The translations under genes and the position numbers were made by a program. A DNA stretch of 64,000 nucleotides from Mercurialis annua (taxonomy: Eukaryota > Streptophyta > Magnoliopsida > Malpighiales > Euphorbiaceae), in NCBI RefSeq assembly GCF_937616625.2, contig NC_065571.1, positions 48,841,651-48,905,650 of the forward strand. The letters run 5' to 3'. Positions 1-12,379 of this stretch are shown piece after piece. Position 1 is the first letter of the stretch. Every line of letters starts with the position of its first letter. Under the pieces are notes generated by a model. The model saw only the letters and a list, made by a program, of their open reading frames with translations. It made no database searches and was not told where the DNA came from.

Positions 1-236
1 TTACTTCATAATTGTATTTTTAAAACGCGTAAAATATAAATCGGAGGTGAGCGATGCGAAAAAAATTTAGAAAATTTCCTATTTGTTGCGATAAAATTAT
101 TCTAAATCTATTTTTTACAATAAAAATATAAATTAATCTGACCCAAAAATGAAGAGTTTTAAGGTTAGTTGTTCAGAAAAGTACAAATTAGGTAAAATGA
201 TTTTGTGTCATAAGTTCAGAGGGCGCGTTGACACTG
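1..236. mobile_element. Right part of a MITE cut by the window edge
   Basis: The stretch around 130-236 (starting AATCTGACCCAAAAATGAAG) closely matches the right arm of the inverted-repeat element at 39288-39625. Positions 1-120 match the middle of that element in the opposite orientation. No coding potential is visible. The left end lies outside the window. Confidence 0.5.
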
Positions 237-344
237 TTCATAAGATCAACTAGCTTCTCCCATGGATTTTTGGGTGATTACAATCCTTTATATTTATAAG
301 TCAGGTGCGTAGAACTCCATAATACGTAGATTCGGACATCTCGC

Positions 345-1701
345 CACTACTAGAAATCTGTCATTTAGCGACGGACTTTTCCGTTGCTAAATGGCATAAA
401 TCCGTCGCTAAATGACTTTAGCGACGGATTAGCGACGGTTTAAATCTGTCGCTAAATTCCTGGTCGCTAATTCATTTAGCTACGGAAAGTAAAAATTAAC
501 GACGGCTTTTGGAAAATTTAGCGACGGATTTTAATCTGTCCCTAATTTTTTAAAAAAAAAAATTAAAAAAAATTATTATTTTTAACTAAAGCTAAAAATG
601 AAATATTATTTAATCATATCCCACGGTCACCCACCAACCCTCGATAGGTCACCTATCATCATCCTCCCTTAATTTTCGCAAACTTCCCAGTATATCACCC
701 ATCCTTTCATTAATCTCAGCCAACCTCTTTAACTTTATAGTTTCCCCACGCGTAACTCCATCTTAGCCAATTCAGATTCTTAATACATATTTATGTATAT
801 TATATTTCAATAGGCCTAATTACTTAAAAAAAACCCACCTTGTAACATTTATTCGTTTATACCCTGGCATAGGAAAAATTCCATTTGTACCCTTTTTTTG
901 ATTTTTCATTTTCGTGTCTACCCTAAAGAGCTAATTTGACCTCTTTTTATTTGGAAAAATATTCAAAATGATCCTTTATATTCAGCTTATATTCTAATTA
1001 AACATTAATATTATTAATCATTTACAATATTTTCATCCTTTAATTAATTTAATTGTCAAAAATTTAAATTTTAGGGTAGAGATGAAAACGAAAAATCAAA
1101 AAAGGGTACAAATGAACTTTTTCTTACGTGAGGGTATAAACGAAAAATATTAAAAGGTGGAGGTTTGTTAAGTAATTAGGCCATTTAAATATAACTAAAA
1201 GGAACGAATAGTTACTCCCGCAATTAACTGCTGCATTATAAAATAATTATTTTTTCATACTAATTATTTTTTAAATAAATAATTAATAAATTATTTTTCT
1301 AATAATTATTTTAAATAAAAACAACAAATTATTACTTTTACATTTTACTACCGCATTCTAATATAATAATTTTTTTAATTAATAGTAATTTTTTAATAAA
1401 TAATTATTTTTTATACATAATTATTTTTTTAACAAATAATAATTTTTTAAATAATAATTTTTTTTTAATAGAATTAATACTTTTAGCGACGGATTCTAAA
1501 AGTAAGCATTTGCGACGGATTACACAATCCGTTATGTAACACTTTTAGCGACGGATTGCAAATCCGCGTTAAAAGTAACAATTTTAGATAAAAGTGAAAA
1601 AAAATTGGCGGGACATTTTAGCGACGGAATTTCTGTCGCTAAAGTTGGCGCGATGAATCCCGGCAAAATTTTAGAGGATTTAGCGACTGATTCTAGTAGT
1701 G
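345..1701. mobile_element. Non-autonomous CACTA-like DNA transposon
   Basis: The element starts CACTACTAGAAATCTG and ends with the inverse, TTCTAGTAGTG. Both ends carry subterminal copies of TTTAGCGACGGA in both orientations (about 363-540 and 1485-1690). CACTA termini with short subterminal repeats are typical of En/Spm-type elements. It has no transposase ORF, so it would depend on an autonomous relative. A MULE-type MITE (813-1182) is inserted in the middle. I see no matching 3-bp target duplication. Instead a 26-bp direct repeat lies at 279-304 and 1702-1727. Confidence 0.75.
813..1182. mobile_element. MULE-type MITE nested in the CACTA element
   Basis: Perfect 15-bp terminal inverted repeats (GGCCTAATTACTTAA and its complement) continue as long imperfect arms. 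The flanking 9-mers ATTTCAATA (804-812) and ATTTAAATA (1183-1191) match at 8 of 9 positions, as expected for a Mutator-type target duplication. It is related to the elements at 13690-14072 and 17855-18206. Confidence 0.75.
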
Positions 1702-1755
1702 TACAATCCTTTATATTTACAAGTCAGACGAAATGCACTTGACTTTCTATGGTCT

Positions 1756-4618
1756 TGTCACGACCCGAATTCCACCCTAATCCAAGTCACGACCGGCGCT
1801 AGGGAATGGGAATGGTTGTTCCGAAACCCGTAGCAAGCCTAGAACCTCTAGAAATTTTTCGCAAATATTATTAAAAGATCGCACCTCGCGTACGATCCGT
1901 TTTCAGAAAATACCGTTAAAACTTTTCTCTTTTAACCAAACACATTTCTGAAAACACACATATAGGCGAAATCTGGTTTTAGAAGTACTGGTTGGATAAC
2001 CTCGTTATCTCAACCCTCGCTTCCTTCTGAAAACCTGGCGTGGTGATTACTGGAAACCAGGGACTTATCTTTCGCTTGCCTTAACACATAGGCATCCCTG
2101 TTCCAGACCACACGCCACTGTTAATATGTTTAATAAAATAATGCGGACACCTTTGCGTCTCGCAACGGTGGTATTAAACATATTAAAATACACAGCGGAC
2201 CGGTTACACATAGCCGGCGAATATAAAACATACTGTTTTTGACCCTCACAAAAACACACGAGGCCGACTCGGTAACTAGATACAATATGCCACTAAGCAG
2301 CCACCCAATAGGTACACACCTGCACTAGATCCTATCAGAGTGTCTAAACAGAGGACTAGTGCCACGGCTGCTGGCACATCACACCTATACTATTGCAGCA
2401 TACTAAGAGTACAAAATCCTATGTACATTACCAAAGAAGAGCTTTCCTGAAGAAAGGATGTGGAAGCTCGACTGACCTCAAATCTCGTTTCCTGAAAAAT
2501 GGGATAACAACAACGGGGTCAGAAATATAAATATTTCTGAGTGAGTAAACAGTTTACAGATAAATACCAAAATCGCATTATATATAAAACAGTTATATAT
2601 AAAATATGACCAATTACGTCGATCCATATGAAACCCTAGTTCACAAATGTCCTAACAGACACACTCATCTTATGAGCTTATGGACAACAGAATAAAGACC
2701 GTGAACTGAATCACTGCCGTCCAATTCTGTATCTCTGGTACCTGGACCGTAATCAGAAACTGCCTTCGCGGTTTATTCCGCGACCGTAACTGTATTACTG
2801 CCGTCTCAGGGTTTACCCGTGAAGTCAGGGCATCTACTTTCCCAATGACTTACACGACATGCATACCTCTATACCTCGACAGAAGTACATCTAAAAATCA
2901 GTGTTGGTGATCACGCAACCCTATTGCCGCCCAATAGGTAGCTCGTTCCAATGGACCTCTCTTGGCTAGTTTATACTATTGCGATTATGGATTTAAAACA
3001 GTTGAATACTGATATTCAAAAGTAAACACGTAAACTCACAGTACTGCTAAGTTACTACTTAGCACCGCCGTATGTGTGACAGACTCCCCTGAGTCCTGGT
3101 CTGACTGCTGGACAGCTAGTCGAATCAAACATACAAAACACACAAGACAATACATCAATACCCATTTATGGTATAAACATCTAGGTCTTGAAACCTAGGT
3201 TCAGACAAATCATACAATTCACATAACACATAACACTTATGGTCTCTTTATTTTTAAAACCATATAAATCGTTTTCACCTCGAGAAAACGTTTAGACTTC
3301 ACTCTAGAAATCATTTTAGGTATAGCATACCTAATTAAAATCATTTACTAGTATCGACTTGATTGCCAAAGCAATTCACAGTCGACTACTAATTATTTAG
3401 CAACATCGTTTGCTAAATCTATTAAACCGGTTAAACGTCGACTTTAACTCTTTTAAAGTCCTTTTTAAACGTTTAACTTTACTTTTAAAATCATATTTTA
3501 AAAGTCTTTAGCTTCGGTTTAAAAACTCTTTTCACTTTCTTCAAAAGAAGTTATCATTTTTTAAACGTTTTTGCTCGACAAAACTACGTCAAACGGATAG
3601 GGCAAAAAGCCCCAAAGGAATCCCCCCTTCGGCGTCGGCCTGGTGCACGTCCGTGCACCCCTGGCTAGTGCACGATCGTGCACCATTGTGCACGGTCGTG
3701 CACCCTGGATGGTGCACGTTCGTGCACCTTGGTGCACGTTCGTGCACCTCCAGATTGGTGCACGTTCGTGCACCATATGTGCACGTCCGTGCACCAACGT
3801 GCACAGCCCCGGGGAAACTCGATTCCCGGGGCATTCCGACGTGATTCATCCTCATTTTTCTGCTCCTAACACATATACACAATCCAATCTATCCATATTC
3901 ACTTTCGGAACGTAAAAATAATAGGTATACGTTCGATTCGATACGGTAACCGTTTATAAACGTATATATATTCGATATATATCGAAATATATTAAAATAA
4001 ACGTTTAATACGGGATTAATACCTCGATTACTCGAGTAATCGTCGAAGAAACGGAGTTAGAATCGAGAAACGGCCGGATCGAATCCGAAACCCTAACTTC
4101 CGTAGCCCCTGAGAGCTAAGCAGCTCTTCAATTGCTAAACAAATGAGCAAATGACTTATCTGTATTGATTTAGGTCATTTGAAACATATATATAGTTAGT
4201 TGGTCAATATACCACTTTAACTCAAATTCTTAAATAGTCGTCCGTAGCTTAAACGGAAATGACTTTCAAATTTCGTGAAACTTTACCCAAAAATCTAATA
4301 AAATCTAATACATCCGACTTATATTTTATCTTTAATAAATCCCAGAAGATTTATTAAGTCCAAATCAGTCCCGCTTGATTAAACTTTCTACGTCCAAATG
4401 TCATGAAACTTTGACGATAACTTCGTCAAATTATTTCGCGAATAATGACACCAAAATTATTCGCTCGGGACTTATAAATTATTTTATTTTAATTTGGACT
4501 AACGAATTATACTTAATTAGTTAATAATTGAAAACTAATTGAAGTAAAAGTTTAGGGATTTAAATTGCCCTTTTTCAAACTTGGCCTCCACTTCTAACCG
4601 CTCATCCTTATTTTTTTT

Positions 4619-4656
<38 letters not shown>

Positions 4657-4989
4657 CTTATATTCATTAATAACACGTCGAGACTTCTGAGTTTCGACAT
4701 TTTAATTTCGGGGTTTTATCCGAAATATTAAACTCTTCAATTAGAGTGGTATATTGATATATTAATTACCAATATATGTTTATCTAACGACTCAAGTCGT
4801 ATTTCTTATTCGATTAGTCCCGTTCATATTCTTTTATTAAAATTTAAATCCCTGATTTAAATTTTAAATTTCTATTATTACGATATACTTTTAGGGATAC
4901 TTATAAATTAAATTTACGCTTAAATTTAATTTACGTATTCCCGGCTAATAAAAGCTTACACGTGACTTATAAGTATACGGGGTATTACA
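1756..4989 (-). repeat. 3' LTR of the LARD element
   Basis: 3234 bp, starting TGTCACGACCCG and ending GGTATTACA on the plus strand. It matches 9450-12712 at an offset of 7694. Differences seen are A/G at 2455 and at 4965, absence of the 25-bp hairpin present at 12005-12029, and a shorter AT run near 4625-4655. Confidence 0.95.
3642..3804. repeat. Array of seven GTGCAC palindromes in the 3' LTR
   Basis: Seven near-perfect 18-bp palindromes of the form GGTGCACGNNCGTGCACC start at 3642, 3667, 3687, 3711, 3731, 3757 and 3778. A half unit follows at 3796-3804. Start-to-start spacing alternates between about 20-21 and 24-26 bp. A separate CCCCGGGG/CCCGGGG hairpin lies just after. Short reading frames here (Cys-Thr-Val-His-rich) are artefacts of the repeat. 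Confidence 0.9.
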
Positions 4990-5002
4990 TTCTCTCCCCC
5001 TT
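4990..5002 (-). other. Polypurine tract of the LARD element
   Basis: On the minus strand the 13 bases before the 3' LTR read AAGGGGGAGAGAA, directly followed by TGTAATACCCCG. This is the expected plus-strand DNA primer of an LTR retrotransposon. Confidence 0.9.
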
Positions 5003-8000
5003 ATATAAATTCGTCCTCGAATTTACATACACTTTTTCTTTTACTTATACAGCTAACAATACTTTTTCTATTTCTTGTTATATGTTTTCTACAGCATAAA
5101 CATTATTACCGTCGTTTGTCGCATAATTGCTGTCGTTTATAACACAGCTATTGGCGACTATAGCACAACTGTGCACAGCTCACTAACTACCTTTTGTCTA
5201 TTAACTTTTCTACTTCTGCTTTACTGGTCCTTTTAGACCGTATACTTTCCTTTACTGGTATATAAATGCTTATATTAACATTTTGCAGTTCTCTTTTTGA
5301 CTGCATCTTACATCTCTCAATCACCTTGTATCACATCTCACTGTACTTTCACTTATAGGTTCCTAACCTGTAACCTTGACTTCTGTTATCAGAAGTCTTG
5401 GTACTCATTAACCTCGGGTTATTCTCTTATGTTACTTCTTTTCGAGCCTACTTCGGCTACTTAAATCGCTTATCCTGAAGCGTCTGTTTACCAAATAAAT
5501 TTGGTATTTTTATAGTTGGCAATGCGTTCTACAACTTCCGTTTAGACTTCGAGTTAAGATTCTTTCTCGAAGGTCTTAGAAATTGACCTCAAAGTTGCCT
5601 CTTCGAGCTAACTTTGAAAGACTGTGAAACTGCCGTCATGGCTGTTATTGAAGCCAATGAACCAAGCATTTAAACCAGTCTTTTTCCAAATATTATTTCA
5701 TATTTATATAATTTTACATTCAATCTACAACTTTCGTGAAGAGTCGAACTTAATCCGACCCCTTTTCGGTTTCCGAAATCATCCTTGAAGTTGGCTACTA
5801 GCCATACTTGTATTCTTTATACATCTTATTACTTTTCCTTTTTGTTGTACTTCTTTACAGACAGTACAAACTTTGAACTCATTTCTGGGATATCAACTTG
5901 TTACTAAGTCTTATGATATCACCTTTGAATTCACTTTCTTTTTATTCCTTGAACTTTCTAGTTCGCTGTTTATTATTGGTTGTACATTTTACAGTACCTT
6001 TTTATCATTAAGATTTTTAATCTTATTATAAATTGTTCCTATCTTTTAATCACTTTAGGGTAATGTTGGTTAAGTATTTTTAATCTCTAACCTTACCCTT
6101 TGTATCTGTTTGAACTCTTTGTTCCATAACAGACTACTCATTATATACTTCTCTCATGATTCTATATCTTGTATAGAATGTCTTCTAAATCTTTATCAAT
6201 CTATAGTAACTTCCTGTTACAGATTGAATTACTTGGTTCCTCTCACACTAATGATATGGTTGTATGGGTGTAAGTGTAGGTTATAGCCTAATCATCTCCC
6301 ATGAAACACCTTCCTAACTCGTTCACAGTTACCGCAAAACTATACTTCCGCCACTAGTTTTCGGTATTTCCAAGGTTAATTAGACTTCTTAGCCTCTTTC
6401 CACATACATATTCTCCTTGTTCACAGCTAACAGTTATTATAACTGCACTATAGCTGTTACTATCGCATTTAATTAACTAACTATCAACTTTAGCTCCGTT
6501 TTCAAACATTTCACTTTGAAAACAAAATGTTTATTAATAATTTTCTACTTTTAGTCGGCCATACTATACATATTTCTGGCCCTACATTCAAAATACATGT
6601 ACACTACATGTATATTCCGTTACCAGCCAGCCAAGACCTCACAGTCATAAGGCTCGGTTCTCGGAATTTTCATCTTTTCAAACTACTGTCTCATCACAGT
6701 TTTCAAATTCATTTATATACATATATGGAGCTTATGTTGATAATTCAAAGTTAATTAAAGTTTATACTTCTTATAATTGTCACTTGCACTTTTGGCTTAC
6801 TGCCAAAATTTCACACAAGTTCCACGACAATATCTTCATCATCGTGCATCGTCTACCTCTCCGTTCGACGATCGCAACGGTTAAAACTTTGATAACCATC
6901 TTGGGATTGTCATATCCCAATATCAAACCGATCTAACGGTTCGATCACAAGTTATTAGGGTTTTACTATGCCCTGCTAGTTTCCAGATAACATCTGAAAC
7001 TCACTTGTCCAATTCACTATCTTCATCCCCGTTACACCTTGATAACATCTTTACCTTATGTTGGTTCAAGGTTTGATATACTTTTTAAGTATATTATTTA
7101 TTCGTTTTATGATTTAATAATCATTTTCATTAATGAATATCTGTTAACACGACTTAACAACTCCGTTAGTCGTTAACATATTCATTGATCCTCTTTATTC
7201 ATATCAGAACTAGTAGTGTACCTACTCGGTTCTGAGAATACTCATACTTCCTTTCATAATCTTTCTCTTAGACGTTTCATTGTTATTTATCATTTAAGTG
7301 CTGAGGTTTACTCCTCTCAGACTTATGTATTTTGGTTTTATCTAACCACTCGTATGGATTTAAGAGATATGTCCATTACTGACATCTGCTCTGTCTGTAA
7401 GACTAATCTCCAATCCGTTTAATTAAACACATGTGTATGACTTTGTTCACATATAGTTACTTGAAGTCAAACTAACCGAGTTGTGTTTAATTAGATCCTA
7501 CTCTCTTATCTTAATCGTGACAATCTTCTATTGTCTACCCTCGAACTTTTATTTACCATAAAAGTTCATCACTAGACTTATATCAGTCTATTCCTGAGTA
7601 AGAATATAAATTCTCACTCTCTCTACTCTTCCCGTACTTTCATTAATCTCTAATGTCTCGGTATGAAACACTAGAATTTAGGTCTTTATTATTTATTCTT
7701 ATAATACAACCGTTATTCTTTATCCCTTTTTCCCATCTACCTTGTCACTATCACAGAGTTTTCGTTTGAGAAAATACAGTTTTGTCTCGCGTACACTGAC
7801 GCTTAACAAATACAAATCAATTTGTCAGACAAATACAATTGATCTCGTCTGAGACAATTATTATTCGTCCTGCTTGCGCAAGCCTTTTAAATCCCTCTTT
7901 TCAAACAAATTGTGAATTCTCAAATTCACAGTACAAAACATTTTTCATACAATTGTGCTTCAGGGTGATGACATCTCTCATCCCCAAGGAGTTGCTATTT

Positions 8001-8438
8001 CAATTCACTTTTTATTGATTTTCTGATATATCAATATATATGATGCATGCCCTAATCAAATCATTTTATGTAATATATATCATATATATAAAATTCAGGT
8101 ATGCTTCTTCTATAGTGATTTTCGCAACATGCACCTTTAATGCATCTGAGCACAATTATACGTTCAACTGTAAAACAAAACTTTAACAAGTTTCTTTTCA
8201 AACTACTTCTCTGTGTCATTTCAAGGTTTCCTAATCCTCACATTAGGATTTATCATTCTTTATTCAACATTTTATGTTATTATTCATTATCAGGCTGTTT
8301 ATTAACAATTATTATTCATTAGTATGTGTGTTCTTGTTTAAGGATATTCTCTATCTGTACTTTATGTTTTCTAGTTTTAGTATTTCATACTAAAACACAT
8401 AAATGTACTTACTTAAACATAAGACACATATCTAAATG
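5003..8438. other. Non-coding internal region of the LARD element
   Basis: About 3.4 kb of AT-rich sequence without a credible reading frame on either strand. I looked for reverse transcriptase, integrase and protease motifs and saw none. Short frames of 60-75 codons here look like chance. Confidence 0.7.
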
Positions 8439-8897
8439 TTACCTGAGGATGTTTGTCGAGGCGGTAGTGCCTCTCGAATCATCGGACCTTTTTTCCTCGT
8501 CCGTATCGGCGTATAAGCGTTCCTTTACCTTCCTCGTGAACATTCTCACATAGCGTCTCACTCTATTCAAACTTTGTTCCTCTTTCTCCTCATTAGCATA
8601 CACATTCTCCCTTCTTTGACATGGGGAATGACTCATCCTTTGTTGAACTATCCTTAGATAGTTTATCTTTTCTAAATCCTCCCCCAGCCTAAACCTTATA
8701 TAGGCTGATATAACAGTAGATTCAGACACTGAATCAATACTGTCGTCAATAACATCTATGTTTCCCATTATTCTTTCCAGATCCTCTAATTCAATAGCAT
8801 CATCGTCTGTATCCATCTTATCAACTGAAGTAAAATCTTCAGCCTCTAATGGATTATCAGGCACGACTTACGGCTGAGGTCGACTAGGCCCAGACAT
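8439..8897 (-). pseudogene. Acidic ORF of the LARD element, stop at codon 10
   Basis: An ATG at 8895-8897 opens a frame of 153 codons, but codon 10 is TAA (8868-8870). After it the same frame runs open for 142 codons to a TAA at 8439-8441. The N-terminal half is rich in Asp and Glu. The C-terminal half is basic, with runs of Arg and Lys around RRYVRMFTRKVKERL. It is the first frame after the primer-binding site, where gag would lie, but I do not recognise a Gag domain. It could be a Gag remnant or an unrelated frame. A CAG|GTAAC splice-like donor overlaps its end. Confidence 0.4.
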
Positions 8898-9433
8898 GCT
8901 GAAACACATGTGGCCATAACGCAAGTAGCCGATATAACAGCTATAGAAAAACACATTTTCATATAACAGATAACACCTTATAAACACATATAAAATAAAA
9001 CACATAGCAATCACACATATAGTTCAGAGAAAATCTAACTATTTTCTCGAACAAACGATTCTTCTGGAATCTTCGCCTCGTTCTGTATTCGAACAGAATC
9101 AACTTCCTTGAATACTGGTCAATTGATCTGACCATTGCGTACTACTCTAATAGAGCATCTCGAACACAGGAACATCTCACATGTTCCCTCATTAACAACG
9201 TGTTATAAACACAAGAACATCTCATATGTTCCTGATCAAACATCACATATATTCTACACAGGTATACGGATTTCTACTTATAGCTGAATGTTTTCAACAA
9301 CTGAAAACCGATCAAGACAAGACTCGAATCATATGTTGCTGCAATAGTCTACTAGGAATCCCCACAATTCTTAACACATCTTACTTAACAGTATCAGCAA
9401 CAGTACATCGGATGGCCGAGTACTTAAAACGTT

Positions 9434-9445
9434 GCTCTGATACCA
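9434..9445 (-). other. Primer-binding site of the LARD element
   Basis: The minus strand reads TGGTATCAGAGC a few bases after the end of the 5' LTR. This is the standard sequence complementary to the 3' end of plant initiator methionine tRNA. Confidence 0.92.
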
Positions 9446-11335
9446 AGTTTGTCACGACCCGAATTCCACCCTAATCCAAGTCACGACCGGCGCTAGGGAA
9501 TGGGAATGGTTGTTCCGAAACCCGTAGCAAGCCTAGAACCTCTAGAAATTTTTCGCAAATATTATTAAAAGATCGCACCTCGCGTACGATCCGTTTTCAG
9601 AAAATACCGTTAAAACTTTTCTCTTTTAACCAAACACATTTCTGAAAACACACATATAGGCGAAATCTGGTTTTAGAAGTACTGGTTGGATAACCTCGTT
9701 ATCTCAACCCTCGCTTCCTTCTGAAAACCTGGCGTGGTGATTACTGGAAACCAGGGACTTATCTTTCGCTTGCCTTAACACATAGGCATCCCTGTTCCAG
9801 ACCACACGCCACTGTTAATATGTTTAATAAAATAATGCGGACACCTTTGCGTCTCGCAACGGTGGTATTAAACATATTAAAATACACAGCGGACCGGTTA
9901 CACATAGCCGGCGAATATAAAACATACTGTTTTTGACCCTCACAAAAACACACGAGGCCGACTCGGTAACTAGATACAATATGCCACTAAGCAGCCACCC
10001 AATAGGTACACACCTGCACTAGATCCTATCAGAGTGTCTAAACAGAGGACTAGTGCCACGGCTGCTGGCACATCACACCTATACTATTGCAGCATACTAA
10101 GAGTACAAAATCCTATGTACATTACCAAAGAAGAGCTTTCCTGAAGAAGGGATGTGGAAGCTCGACTGACCTCAAATCTCGTTTCCTGAAAAATGGGATA
10201 ACAACAACGGGGTCAGAAATATAAATATTTCTGAGTGAGTAAACAGTTTACAGATAAATACCAAAATCGCATTATATATAAAACAGTTATATATAAAATA
10301 TGACCAATTACGTCGATCCATATGAAACCCTAGTTCACAAATGTCCTAACAGACACACTCATCTTATGAGCTTATGGACAACAGAATAAAGACCGTGAAC
10401 TGAATCACTGCCGTCCAATTCTGTATCTCTGGTACCTGGACCGTAATCAGAAACTGCCTTCGCGGTTTATTCCGCGACCGTAACTGTATTACTGCCGTCT
10501 CAGGGTTTACCCGTGAAGTCAGGGCATCTACTTTCCCAATGACTTACACGACATGCATACCTCTATACCTCGACAGAAGTACATCTAAAAATCAGTGTTG
10601 GTGATCACGCAACCCTATTGCCGCCCAATAGGTAGCTCGTTCCAATGGACCTCTCTTGGCTAGTTTATACTATTGCGATTATGGATTTAAAACAGTTGAA
10701 TACTGATATTCAAAAGTAAACACGTAAACTCACAGTACTGCTAAGTTACTACTTAGCACCGCCGTATGTGTGACAGACTCCCCTGAGTCCTGGTCTGACT
10801 GCTGGACAGCTAGTCGAATCAAACATACAAAACACACAAGACAATACATCAATACCCATTTATGGTATAAACATCTAGGTCTTGAAACCTAGGTTCAGAC
10901 AAATCATACAATTCACATAACACATAACACTTATGGTCTCTTTATTTTTAAAACCATATAAATCGTTTTCACCTCGAGAAAACGTTTAGACTTCACTCTA
11001 GAAATCATTTTAGGTATAGCATACCTAATTAAAATCATTTACTAGTATCGACTTGATTGCCAAAGCAATTCACAGTCGACTACTAATTATTTAGCAACAT
11101 CGTTTGCTAAATCTATTAAACCGGTTAAACGTCGACTTTAACTCTTTTAAAGTCCTTTTTAAACGTTTAACTTTACTTTTAAAATCATATTTTAAAAGTC
11201 TTTAGCTTCGGTTTAAAAACTCTTTTCACTTTCTTCAAAAGAAGTTATCATTTTTTAAACGTTTTTGCTCGACAAAACTACGTCAAACGGATAGGGCAAA
11301 AAGCCCCAAAGGAATCCCCCCTTCGGCGTCGGCCT

Positions 11336-11498
11336 GGTGCACGTCCGTGCACCCCTGGCTAGTGCACGATCGTGCACCATTGTGCACGGTCGTGCACCCT
11401 GGATGGTGCACGTTCGTGCACCTTGGTGCACGTTCGTGCACCTCCAGATTGGTGCACGTTCGTGCACCATATGTGCACGTCCGTGCACCAACGTGCAC
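11336..11498. repeat. Array of seven GTGCAC palindromes in the 5' LTR
   Basis: Second copy of the array at 3642-3804, identical by eye, with the same unit spacing and the trailing half unit. Confidence 0.9.
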
Positions 11499-12004
11499 AG
11501 CCCCGGGGAAACTCGATTCCCGGGGCATTCCGACGTGATTCATCCTCATTTTTCTGCTCCTAACACATATACACAATCCAATCTATCCATATTCACTTTC
11601 GGAACGTAAAAATAATAGGTATACGTTCGATTCGATACGGTAACCGTTTATAAACGTATATATATTCGATATATATCGAAATATATTAAAATAAACGTTT
11701 AATACGGGATTAATACCTCGATTACTCGAGTAATCGTCGAAGAAACGGAGTTAGAATCGAGAAACGGCCGGATCGAATCCGAAACCCTAACTTCCGTAGC
11801 CCCTGAGAGCTAAGCAGCTCTTCAATTGCTAAACAAATGAGCAAATGACTTATCTGTATTGATTTAGGTCATTTGAAACATATATATAGTTAGTTGGTCA
11901 ATATACCACTTTAACTCAAATTCTTAAATAGTCGTCCGTAGCTTAAACGGAAATGACTTTCAAATTTCGTGAAACTTTACCCAAAAATCTAATAAAATCT
12001 AATA

Positions 12005-12029
12005 AGAATAAAAATATAATTTTTATTCT
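12005..12029. repeat. 25-bp perfect hairpin present in one LTR only
   Basis: Two 11-bp arms (AGAATAAAAAT and its complement) surround ATA. The other LTR reads straight through at 4310/4311. Confidence 0.9.
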
Positions 12030-12337
12030 CATCCGACTTATATTTTATCTTTAATAAATCCCAGAAGATTTATTAAGTCCAAATCAGTCCCGCTTGATTA
12101 AACTTTCTACGTCCAAATGTCATGAAACTTTGACGATAACTTCGTCAAATTATTTCGCGAATAATGACACCAAAATTATTCGCTCGGGACTTATAAATTA
12201 TTTTATTTTAATTTGGACTAACGAATTATACTTAATTAGTTAATAATTGAAAACTAATTGAAGTAAAAGTTTAGGGATTTAAATTGCCCTTTTTCAAACT
12301 TGGCCTCCACTTCTAACCGCTCATCCTTATTTTTTTT

Positions 12338-12379
<42 letters not shown>

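Noticed and set aside
2065..2259. 64-codon minus-strand frame present in both LTRs (also 9759-9953)
   Set aside because: No family resemblance and no start context. It appears twice simply because LTRs are duplicated.
3642..3804. CRISPR-like array of short repeats
   Set aside because: Units are palindromes with spacers of only a few bases inside a plant LTR; there is no cas gene and no unique-spacer structure.
3561..3915. Overlapping frames in several phases on both strands (Cys, Thr, Val, His-rich peptides), repeated at 11255-11609
   Set aside because: They arise from the GTGCAC palindrome array. The same kind of peptide appears in several frames on both strands, as expected for a repeat and not for a gene.
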